DNA of 38,107 nucleotides from Phycisphaerae bacterium (lineage in GTDB: Bacteria; Planctomycetota; Phycisphaerae; UBA1845), in NCBI GenBank assembly GCA_020056715.1, contig JAGVHG010000019.1, positions 1 to 38,107 of the forward strand, read 5' to 3'. Positions 31,523 through 38,107 of this stretch are shown here, one piece after another. A program made the translations under genes and the position numbers. The notes beneath the pieces were generated by a model. The model saw only the letters and a program-made list of their open reading frames with translations. It ran no database searches and was not told where the DNA came from. The first letter of the stretch is position 1. Every line of letters begins with the position of its first letter.

Positions 31523-32493
31523 CCGACGTATCAGGCTCGCTGATGACCGAGCACGGACACCACCTCAGCTTCTTGGATCGGGCCGCGACGTGGGTGGCGT
31601 GGGCGTTGGCCGGAACGATCTTCCTGACCATCGGCTGGTTCGCGATGGCCCCCGACGATCCGCTCGGGGCGGTGAGCGTGCTGACGCGTCACGGGGCGTG
31701 GATGATGCTTCTTCAAGCCGCGGGACTTGCGGCGGTGACCGCCGCTCTGGCGACGGTGATCGCCGGACGACGGCTTCCGGAAGTGGGGACTTTCGCGGCG
31801 GCGGTGGGCTTGGCCGCTGTTTCGCTTCGCGGGGGAACGGCGGGATCGTTGTTGATCCAGTGGGCCGATGCCGCTCCCGTGTCGCAGTCAAGCCTGCCTA
31901 TGCTGCTCGCCCTCGAAGCCATGGCGTGGTTTGTGATCGTGTTCATGGCCCGCGGCATTTCAATCGGCGTGGGCCATTGGTGTTTCGGCGCCTACCCTGA
32001 GCCGCGAAGGGACGGAAGCGGCGGTTACGCGGAAGGCGAACCGCTGTCGCCGAGGGATGGTGCAACCCATGGGATCAAGCACATGCTCATCGCCGCCGGC
32101 GCCGCCCTGCTCACATTCAAGATTATTTCCGCGGGGCTATCGACTCGTTCGGTGCAACACGGGCAGGCGTGTTTTGTGGTGGCGGCCTCGGTGTGCATCG
32201 GGTCGTACGTGGCGTATTGGCTCGTGCCCGTTCGTTCAGTCCTATGGGCGATTCTGTCGGTCCCCATTCTCGCCGTCGGCGGCTACGTCTGGGCACGGTT
32301 GGGACCATCGCCCGTTAGCCTGCCGGCCAGTGTTCCGGCGAGCGCGTTCCTCCGCATCCTGCCCATTCAATACATCGCGGTCGGTACCGCGGCGGCCGTG
32401 GCGATGTTCTGGTACCTCTATCATCCCGTGTTTGAAAGTGCCGACCAAAGTCACTCGTCGTCGTCTCACGCCTCGCCGGAGGGTAGGGGGTAA
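31519..32493 (+). CDS. Multi-pass membrane protein, unknown
   Basis: The 324-residue protein has about eight hydrophobic stretches, for example WVAWALAGTIFLTIGWFAM, LQAAGLAAVTAALATVIAG, LEAMAWFVIVFMARG and IQYIAVGTAAAVAMFWYLY. Between segments four and five is a hydrophilic loop rich in Gly and charged residues (PEPRRDGSGGYAEGEPLSP). The tail is Ser/His-rich. No family is recognised. It is translationally coupled to dapA and to the following small gene (TAATG). Confidence 0.75.
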   Translation: MTDVSGSLMTEHGHHLSFLDRAATWVAWALAGTIFLTIGWFAMAPDDPLGAVSVLTRHGAWMMLLQAAGLAAVTAALATVIAGRRLPEVGTFAAAVGLAAVSLRGGTAGSLLIQWADAAPVSQSSLPMLLALEAMAWFVIVFMARGISIGVGHWCFGAYPEPRRDGSGGYAEGEPLSPRDGATHGIKHMLIAAGAALLTFKIISAGLSTRSVQHGQACFVVAASVCIGSYVAYWLVPVRSVLWAILSVPILAVGGYVWARLGPSPVSLPASVPASAFLRILPIQYIAVGTAAAVAMFWYLYHPVFESADQSHSSSSHASPEGRG

Positions 32494-32747
32494 TGCCCCT
32501 TCTTCGCCGGGGTTCGGAGTCCCTCGACGTTGTGCGGAGTCGGATCATCCACGAGACCGAGGCCGCTTTGCTCTACGGCCTACAATACCCCGATCGCACC
32601 CCGCGCATCCCCAGGCTCGAGGTCGGTACAAGTAGATTCGAACCCGCCTTTGCGGCTTACTTTTGGGGCCGGACCTTGGGCATCGACGATACGGAGCCAA
32701 TCGCGCTTGACCGATCCGAGTACCATCGTTCAACTAGCCATTCGTGA
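32493..32747 (+). CDS. Small protein of unknown function
   Basis: The 84-residue product starts at ATG 32493, overlapping the upstream stop by one base (TAATG). The sequence SLDVVRSRIIHETEAALLYGLQYPDRTPRIPRLEVG has a helix followed by a Pro/Arg-rich turn, and FEPAFAAYFWGRTLGIDD closes the folded part. No motif is recognised. Coupling to the dapA operon and normal base composition make it a probable gene. Confidence 0.6.
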   Translation: MPLLRRGSESLDVVRSRIIHETEAALLYGLQYPDRTPRIPRLEVGTSRFEPAFAAYFWGRTLGIDDTEPIALDRSEYHRSTSHS

Positions 32748-32770
32748 CGACCGTTTGAAAGGGCCAAGCC

Positions 32771-33484
32771 ATGACGCAGTTCCAGCCGCCGCCATACGAA
32801 CCGCCGCTAGGTCAACAAGGCAACTATATGACAGCTCACGCTCCGAACGCACTGCCGCGTTGGAGCGCCGCGGCGATCGGCGCGTTCATATTATCCTTGC
32901 TTGGCTTCCTCGGGGTGACGGCGGTCCTGGGATTGATCTTCGGGATTGTGGGGATCATCACCACGCGCGGCGGGCGGCGGCGGGGGATGGGGCTTGCCAT
33001 TGCGGCCATTCCCATCTCCTTGGTCACGGGCGCGCTGTCGATCCTATTGTTGGGGGTCGTTTACTTCGGCATGCATGCCAAGGAGATCCCGGCCAAGCTC
33101 CAATCGGCCCTGGGGTCGGACTCCGCCACCGTCGCCGATGCGGCCAATGCTTTGCGGGAAATCGGTTCAGCGGCGTTCAATGATGAAGTGAGCGCGGAGG
33201 CCTTGCAGGCTTGGATCACGCAGATCAATGCCAAGCACGGAAAACTCACCTCGACCTCCAGGGACTCCCAGCAGTTCATGTCCACTACGCCCGACGGGGT
33301 GGTGTACCTCAACTTCAGTGGCAAGTTCGTCAACGGACCGGCGTCGATCCGCCTGATTTTCACAGCGGAGCAGCTTTGGTCGATGCGCATCGACGACATC
33401 GACATCGGCGGCTCCTCGCCGCGTGTTTCCGCGGAGAACTCCCCGGAGTCAACCAAAAACCAGCCGACCTCCGCCACCCCGTAA
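32771..33484 (+). CDS. DUF4190-type membrane protein
   Basis: The 237-residue protein starts with a Pro/Gln-rich cytoplasmic tail (QFQPPPYEPPLGQQGNY), then two hydrophobic helices, AAIGAFILSLLGFLGVTAVLGLIFGIVGII and LAIAAIPISLVTGALSILLLGVV, separated by TTRGGRRRGM. This is the DUF4190 pattern. The remainder (about 110-230) is an outer domain with a strand-rich core, DGVVYLNFSGKFVNGPASIRLIF, that might be a small sensor or assembly domain. The function is unknown. It is the last gene of the plus-strand run and faces a convergent gene. Confidence 0.72.
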   Translation: MTQFQPPPYEPPLGQQGNYMTAHAPNALPRWSAAAIGAFILSLLGFLGVTAVLGLIFGIVGIITTRGGRRRGMGLAIAAIPISLVTGALSILLLGVVYFGMHAKEIPAKLQSALGSDSATVADAANALREIGSAAFNDEVSAEALQAWITQINAKHGKLTSTSRDSQQFMSTTPDGVVYLNFSGKFVNGPASIRLIFTAEQLWSMRIDDIDIGGSSPRVSAENSPESTKNQPTSATP

Positions 33485-33607
33485 TCACGCGGATCGACGG
33501 GCACGTCCCTCTGTTATCCCCAGCCGTTCAAGGATCCGAATCCGCCGCGACCCTTCGCCGTGAAGTTCATGAACTTTGCCAAGAACTTCGAGCCTTTGGA
33601 CAGGATG

Positions 33608-35434
33608 TCAGGGCGGTTGCGGGGGAAGTGGGTCAAAAACAGCCCTCAAGTTGCGGGCCAGCTCCGGGGAAACCTGCTCCAGGCGCAACGCACAAACCCT
33701 CGCCTTTTCCCGCTCACCATGCTGAAAAAGTGCCCCGCACAAATTGTACCAGGCTGGCGCAAGATCGGGGTCCAAGGCCGTGGCCCGTTCGAGAATGGGG
33801 ATTGCCTCCGACAGGCGGCCCGCCTGAAGGAGCGCGGATCCCAGACTGTTTTGCACGTCGGCCCGTTCGGGTTCCAGCGATACGGCTTTTAAAAGGGATG
33901 GAATCGCGTCTGCGTATCGCCCTTGAGCCAGGGCAATCATGCCCAAGTCGCGGTGGGCCGCGGCGAATCCGGGGTCGAGCGTGAGTACGCCGTGCATCCC
34001 GCGCAGCGCTTCTTCAAGATTTCCGCGTCGAAGTTCATCGTGGGACTCGTCGTAGTAGAAGCGCAAGAAGGTTGCGGAGGGCGTAATCCACGTGCTGCCG
34101 GCGGAGGCAATGGCCTCGCCCAGCGCGAGTAGGATCAGGAGCACGGAAAGGACGGATCGCACGGAGTGTTCCGTGCGTGGAGGGGGAAGCGACGGCATCG
34201 CGCGAGCCATCCTGTCGACGTACGCGCAAAAGGCGAACAGGGCGGGTGGGACGAGCGAGAGGATAAAGCGGTCGCCGTACGCGACCACCACGTACCAGGC
34301 ATAAGCAATCAGGTAGGCACAAAAAAGCAGAATGGAAAACGCCAAAGCCCATCGATGGTCCTTAATCATCCTCCCGGCATGTGACGGGTTGATGATCGAA
34401 AGAACGCCCGCGCAGGCCGCCAAAACCAACAGATACTTGAGGGACGCGGACTCTGCGGCGAGACGACCCAGCGTTTGGAGGCCGTAAACAAGGCGGCGAC
34501 CGACCTGCTCCCAGGAATGCGTGCGCCAATAGTTTCGCGGACCGGGGATGGATTCCGGCGGAGCGTTGGGGAATTGCCGGTCAATCGAGTACTTCTCCGC
34601 GAATCGCTGCGCCTGCGCCCAGCTATCGCACCATACGAAAAACGTCGTATTCACGTTGTAAAAGTACCGGCCGAATCGCTCGTGGTTGTTGTGCAAATAC
34701 GGAAAGACGGTCGTCAGGAAGACGATCAGCGTGACCGCGGCGGCACTCGCCGTCCGCCCGGCGGAGCCGACTCGTGGGACCTGATTCGAAGGTGTAGCCG
34801 CGGCATGCGCCGCTCTCCCCGTTTCGGTCCGTCGGACAAGAACGATTCGCAAAACCAGCACACCGAGCAAGATGGGCACTGCGAGCAAAATCGAGGCTTT
34901 GGTTAGGTACGTGAGTCCCAACAGCAGTCCCAGCGTGATGGCGCGAAAAGTAGTGGGTCGCTCGACGAGTCGGGACATTGTCCACCACGAACAAAAAAAC
35001 AGCGCGTAGTAGGCCGGGTCGGCCCCAACGAAGGACGCCTGGGGTGCAAAGACCGTGGTCGCGACGATCAAGGTGAAAGCCGTGGCGAACAGCGGAGACA
35101 AGTTTCGGTAAGCGATCAGTGCGAGAGCGGAAAGAAAAACGCCGGACAGCGCAATGACCAACCACGAAGCGCGATTGACGAATTGCTCCCAGTTGGAGTC
35201 GTGGACCAGGGATAGGAGCACGGGAACGAGGGGCATTCGATTGCGGTCGCCGAAGTGCCCGAACAACCCGTCGCCGGCTGCGTGTTGGGCATAGACCAGA
35301 TAAGGCATTTGTCCGCCCGCGGTTGCGCTGAGATTGAGGCGTTCCTTTTGCCGCAGAGCGGCCGCGATGTAGCCGCACCCGGCGAGGAGCCAGAACGCTC
35401 CTAGGCTCCAAATCATTACGCTGCGGCGAGTCAT
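33608..35434 (-). CDS. Glycosyltransferase-39-like membrane protein with C-terminal TPRs
   Basis: The 608-residue protein has about ten transmembrane helices between residues 5 and 440, with a first periplasmic loop (GQMPYLVYAQHAAGDGLFGHFGDRNRMPLVP) reminiscent of GT-C/PMT-type glycosyltransferases that use lipid-linked sugars. No invariant acidic pair was identified with certainty. Three tetratricopeptide repeats follow from about residue 470 (FAAAHRDLGMIALAQGRYADAI, ADVQNSLGSALLQAGRLSEAI, APAWYNLCGALFQHGEREKA), which may bind partner proteins. A segment near 200-230 (RTETGRAAHAAATPSNQVPR) looks like inserted low-complexity sequence. A sugar-transfer role is inferred. Confidence 0.7.
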   Translation of the reverse strand: MTRRSVMIWSLGAFWLLAGCGYIAAALRQKERLNLSATAGGQMPYLVYAQHAAGDGLFGHFGDRNRMPLVPVLLSLVHDSNWEQFVNRASWLVIALSGVFLSALALIAYRNLSPLFATAFTLIVATTVFAPQASFVGADPAYYALFFCSWWTMSRLVERPTTFRAITLGLLLGLTYLTKASILLAVPILLGVLVLRIVLVRRTETGRAAHAAATPSNQVPRVGSAGRTASAAAVTLIVFLTTVFPYLHNNHERFGRYFYNVNTTFFVWCDSWAQAQRFAEKYSIDRQFPNAPPESIPGPRNYWRTHSWEQVGRRLVYGLQTLGRLAAESASLKYLLVLAACAGVLSIINPSHAGRMIKDHRWALAFSILLFCAYLIAYAWYVVVAYGDRFILSLVPPALFAFCAYVDRMARAMPSLPPPRTEHSVRSVLSVLLILLALGEAIASAGSTWITPSATFLRFYYDESHDELRRGNLEEALRGMHGVLTLDPGFAAAHRDLGMIALAQGRYADAIPSLLKAVSLEPERADVQNSLGSALLQAGRLSEAIPILERATALDPDLAPAWYNLCGALFQHGEREKARVCALRLEQVSPELARNLRAVFDPLPPQPP

Positions 35435-35516
35435 GGAGAGTCATTGTAAGCGGGTGGCCCTTCTCTCCACGAGACCCCAATGCCCCCAGTCTCAGTTCCC
35501 TTGTGCTTTTCCCGGA

Positions 35517-36554
35517 TTAACTGCCGCGAAGCAAACGCTCCCGGGCGTCGGTCGGCAGGGTGGCGACGCGGGTTTGGACGATTTCTTCGAGGTCGCCCGG
35601 CGACAACTCCAGCAGGCTTTGCAGCATCGAAGCGCGAACATCACGCTTGGCGGCTGCGAATCGGCGAGTGAATTCCGCGGCCGTGATTCCGGCCAGCCGC
35701 CGTTCGAGGTTTTCGTCGATGGATAGCTGCCCGCCGACGGGATCGGCCTTGGACAGTTTTTGCAAGGCGTGAAATTCGGGGTCGGCTTCGAGGGTTCGGC
35801 GGATTTCTTCATTCAACTGTCTATCGCAATCGGCCACGCGGCCGTAGGAGGACCGCGTATCGCGGGCGATGTGGCGAAGCGGCCGACGCGAGCTTTCCTC
35901 CGGCACCAAGAAACGCTCCTCGACTAAAGCCCGAACCAACCGTTCCCGATCGCCGCGCGTCGACGCCCGGCTCGACACCGTTTGCGCCGATTCTTTTACG
36001 GCGCGTTCGTATTTCTCCCTCAGGCGTTCACCAACCGTCGGGTGGTGCGCCGGCTGAGCGTCGGGGTGTTGCCGGTACGCCGTTCGAGAGCCTCCAATAA
36101 CCCCTCTCCCCCTCCTGGGGGAGAGGTCGGGTGAGGGGGAGTCCGGACACACCCCTACGCGATCCATTCGGTCGAAGGACAGTGCAAATACCTTCGGCCC
36201 ACGGGCTTCCTCATCGCGTCGAACGCCGATGGACGAGGCCTCATTGTGCGGCGGACGCTTCGGTGGAACGTAAATGGTGTTGAATTTGGTCTGAATCGCG
36301 CGGCTGACGGCGTTATGGATCCTGGGTAGCGCAAAAGCCGCAAAGGGGATGCCTCGTTCCGCGCGATACGCGATCGCGGCGCGGATCAGCCCCAAGCATC
36401 CCTCTTGAAACAGTTCATCCCATTCCCGCTCCCATTTCGGATGGAGGTTGACGACGTTACGACGCAGGTGTACCGCGACCAGCCCCACGTTGTCGCGTAC
36501 CAGGCGGCGCTGTTCGTCGGTCATCGTCACGGAAGGAGTAGCTTGCTCGCCCAT
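35517..36554 (-). CDS. RNA polymerase sigma-70 family factor with repeat-derived linker
   Basis: Residues 15-95 form sigma region 2: LVRDNVGLVAVHLRRNVVNL, WDELFQEGCLGLIRAAIAYRAERGIPFAAFALPRIHNAVSRAI. Residues about 220-256 (RPLRHIARDTRSSYGRVADCDRQLNEEIRRTL) fit a region 4 helix-turn-helix that contacts the -35 element. Region 3 is not evident. Residues about 138-154 (PDSPSPDLSPRRGRG) are encoded by a CCCTCACCCC-type repeat at 36099-36138, so the linker contains a translated mobile repeat. About 85 residues follow region 4 and are unassigned. No anti-sigma gene is adjacent, and its target genes are unknown. Confidence 0.82.
   Translation of the reverse strand: MGEQATPSVTMTDEQRRLVRDNVGLVAVHLRRNVVNLHPKWEREWDELFQEGCLGLIRAAIAYRAERGIPFAAFALPRIHNAVSRAIQTKFNTIYVPPKRPPHNEASSIGVRRDEEARGPKVFALSFDRMDRVGVCPDSPSPDLSPRRGRGVIGGSRTAYRQHPDAQPAHHPTVGERLREKYERAVKESAQTVSSRASTRGDRERLVRALVEERFLVPEESSRRPLRHIARDTRSSYGRVADCDRQLNEEIRRTLEADPEFHALQKLSKADPVGGQLSIDENLERRLAGITAAEFTRRFAAAKRDVRASMLQSLLELSPGDLEEIVQTRVATLPTDARERLLRGS
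36099..36138. repeat. CCCTCACCCC palindromic repeat inside the sigma gene
   Basis: CCTCTCCCCC (36103-36112), loop TCCT, GGGGGAGAGG (36117-36126), then TCGGGTGAGGGG. It is the reverse orientation of the copies at 8701 and 25480. Confidence 0.85.
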
Positions 36555-36571
36555 CGCTTGCCCCCAGGCCC

Positions 36572-36632
36572 AACCGCCCGCAGCCTATAGCCCACGGCTT
36601 ACAGCCTATGGCCTACAGCCTAATACCTAACA
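36572..36632. repeat. TAGGC heptad array (inverted)
   Basis: Units CAGCCTATAGCC, CAGCCTATGGCC and CAGCCTAATACC are the complement of the TAGGC heptads. Together with the direct array at 36704-36778 they flank an AT-rich 70 bp. Confidence 0.82.
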
Positions 36633-36703
36633 CACCACTAACATTCTACCGGTCAATTATTGCCTGTCAATATTCTAATCTGATTTCTTCTGGTCCGATA
36701 AGC

Positions 36704-36778
36704 AGCGATAGGCTACAGGCTGTAGACCGTAGGCCATAGGCTATAGGCATTGGACACCAGGCAGGAGGCGGCAGGCGC
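36704..36778. repeat. TAGGC heptad array (direct)
   Basis: Heptads such as GATAGGCT, ACAGGCT, GTAGACC, GTAGGCC, ATAGGCT, ATAGGCA are followed by a decayed tail (CAGGCAGGAGGCGGCAGGCG). Confidence 0.8.
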
Positions 36779-36787
36779 TGTTCTGAG

Positions 36788-37020
36788 CCGTAGGCGCGAG
36801 CCTACGGACGCGTTTTGTCACCGGGCTTGTCCCGGCGCGCCGGGAGTGCTCTGATCTTCTGGCATCTTGAGTGGGTGATTCGGTAAAAAATACGAACTTT
36901 CCGCAGAATTCATTTGACAGGTAAGGGGGGGGGTAATCTGTGCATTAAAGCTGACACGCCGTTTGTCAGAGCACAAGGCGCAAGCCTTGTGACGCGCTGT
37001 CCGCGAGCTCGCGCTCGCGG
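36788..37020. repeat. Cluster of GNRA-type palindromes
   Basis: CCGTAGGC-GCGA-GCCTACGG (36788-36807), CACAAGGC-GCAA-GCCTTGTG (36972-36991) and, read on the minus strand, CCGCGAGC-GCGA-GCTCGCGG (37001-37020) are 20-base units with 8-bp stems. A fourth, CCGGGCTTGTCCCGG, lies at 36821. The intervening DNA has TTGACA (36914) followed by nine G (36925-36933). The whole 36555-37191 gap holds no gene I can support. Confidence 0.7.
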
Positions 37021-37191
37021 CTCTGACCGCTGATTGCGGCTCGGGTGACACTTGGTGGCACTTTTGTGTGAGCGTGCGATCAAAACCCGCCGCCCGAAGG
37101 CGACGGCTTGGAAGTCGGTTGCTCGTACATGTTTGTCATCACATAGGAACCGAATGCCGGCCTCACCGGTCGGCGGAAAGGAGCGAATGAA

Positions 37192-38013
37192 ATGATTCGG
37201 ATGAACTTTTGTCACATGGGGGTGTGCGTCCCTCTACTGCTTTGCGGAACAGGGATCATTTTCCCCACGCCCTCGCAGGCACAGACGTACACGATCGTTG
37301 ACCTGGGTACACTCGGCGGGACCCAAAGTGAAGCGCTTGCGCTGAACAATCTCGGTCAGGTCGTAGGGGCGAGCAGACCGACCGGTGACGGCAACTGGCA
37401 CGCGTTCCTGTGGTCGGGCGGAGTGATGACCGACTTGCACATTTGTGGCGGGACTGAGTCGGCGGCTCGCGGTATCAACGACTCCGGGATGATTGTTGGA
37501 CAAGCTAACGGCATTGGGGGTGCTGCTTACAGCGCGTTTCTAATCGACAGCAACGGATGCACCATTCTTCCCGAGCTTTCAGCCAATACGACGTTAGCCG
37601 GCGATATCAACAATTCCGGCGTGATCGTGGGATGGTCGAACCCCGCTCCGCAAAACCGTAAGGCGGTGCGATGGGTCAACCAGGTACTTGAACAACTTTC
37701 GAGCCCTGGGCAGGCCGTGGCCGTACGAGTCAATTCGGCCGGACAGATCTCCGGGTGGATCGGTAATGAGCTGGTGGCGACTGCGTGCCTCTGGAGCTCT
37801 GGTGGGGTGCGAACCGATCTGCCTGGTCTGGGGGGTGGTGGGTTCGCGGCAGGACACGATATCTCCGATTCGGGGTGGGTCGTGGGCGAGACTACCAATG
37901 CTAACGCCCAGCAGCGTGCGTTTCTCTGGACACCTGCTGGAGGAACCGTCGACCTCGGAACGTTGGGCGGTTCGACGGGCGATGCGATCGCGGTCAATAG
38001 CTCCGCGGTGTGA
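37192..38013 (+). CDS. HAF-repeat exported protein, possibly cut short
   Basis: The 273-residue product begins MIRMNFCHMGVCVPLLLCGT, a signal peptide cleaved near PSQAQT, and then consists of HAF-type repeats: VDLGTLGGTQSEALALNNLG, ARGINDSGMIVGQAN, GDINNSGVIVGWSN, AVRVNSAGQISGW, GHDISDSGWVVGE, and VDLGTLGGSTGDAIAVNSSAV. These should form a beta-propeller-like surface protein, common in planctomycetes. The last repeat is broken just where the consensus would continue GQVVG, so the protein is probably shorter than the original. AAAGGAG precedes ATG 37192. Confidence 0.83.
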   Translation: MIRMNFCHMGVCVPLLLCGTGIIFPTPSQAQTYTIVDLGTLGGTQSEALALNNLGQVVGASRPTGDGNWHAFLWSGGVMTDLHICGGTESAARGINDSGMIVGQANGIGGAAYSAFLIDSNGCTILPELSANTTLAGDINNSGVIVGWSNPAPQNRKAVRWVNQVLEQLSSPGQAVAVRVNSAGQISGWIGNELVATACLWSSGGVRTDLPGLGGGGFAAGHDISDSGWVVGETTNANAQQRAFLWTPAGGTVDLGTLGGSTGDAIAVNSSAV

Positions 38014-38034
38014 TGAACGACAATTATAATTCCC

Positions 38035-38107
38035 TGTCAGCGTCAATTAGATCTCCCTGTGAGTTTTCGGTTTTTCCGGCCATTCGGGACACTTCCGAGG
38101 GAAGGAG
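38035..38107. mobile_element. Possible insertion-sequence end at the window edge
   Basis: From 38035 the sequence begins TGTCAGCGTCAATTAGATCT and continues with the pyrimidine-rich TTTTTCCGGCCATTCGGGAC. This resembles IS21-like element ends as I remember them (TG at the tip, spaced transposase sites). The window ends before any transposase gene. It lies 21 bases after the premature stop of the HAF gene. Confidence 0.35.

Noticed and set aside
33211-33984. 257-codon plus-strand frame
   Set aside because: It overlaps the end of the DUF4190 gene and the antisense of the glycosyltransferase TPRs; its composition (His, Arg, Pro) is that of a shadow.

Overview
The window is GC-rich bacterial chromosome, most likely from a planctomycete (Planctomycetota) or a close relative. 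It carries lpxK (so a lipid A outer membrane), a HAF-repeat exported protein, a YWTD/thrombospondin-type-3 protein with an IPTL-CTERM-like tail, an animal-type UDP-sugar pyrophosphorylase, and very abundant short palindromes and 7-8 bp tandem repeats between genes. The phylum is inferred from this combination; there is no rRNA marker.

Layout. 1-1586: the end of an unknown gene, a small exported protein, and a REP-associated tyrosine transposase (RAYT) between two mirror-image arrays of palindromes. 1587-10007: a Mu-like virion module on the + strand: terminase, DUF935 portal, gpI-type protease/scaffold, decoration protein, gpT-type major capsid, DUF1320 connector, tail-completion-like protein, tube-like protein and two unknown structural proteins. 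No MuF protein, tape measure, baseplate, fibre, lysis, transposase or integrase gene is visible, and nearly every gap in the module holds the same repeats found between host genes, so it looks like a long-resident remnant or domesticated (GTA-like) element. 10157-12295: a type II restriction-modification system with convergent methyltransferase and controller+endonuclease genes; matching controller-box sequences lie at both promoters. 12437-16004: kbl, a nucleotidyltransferase-fold protein, tRNA-Leu(CAA) and a UAP-type pyrophosphorylase. 16231-19853: a GspE/PilB ATPase whose last 96 bp are repeated 1.9 kb downstream, enclosing a three-gene TIGR04255 cassette. 20140-21547: a B12-domain protein lacking its usual cobalt-ligand His, then an HU-like protein with a clear promoter and terminator.

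21782-29071 (minus strand): a surface YWTD/TSP3 protein, then a tight operon read MEMO-like, lpxK, FAD oxidoreductase, aldo/keto reductase, HAD phosphatase with membrane tail. 29240-33484 (plus): pdxJ, a DUF4258/YgiT-type pair, dapA with membrane and small proteins, and a DUF4190 protein. 33608-36554 (minus): a glycosyltransferase-like membrane/TPR protein and a sigma-70 family factor. 36555-38107: a repeat-rich gap, a HAF-repeat exported protein that stops early, and what may be the end of an insertion sequence.

The two most unusual signals are (a) gene 3' ends duplicated downstream of inserted cargo, clearly at gspE and more weakly at the HAD gene, and (b) dispersed intergenic repeats that have entered coding sequence, forming in-frame linkers in three host proteins and supplying stop codons in the phage module.
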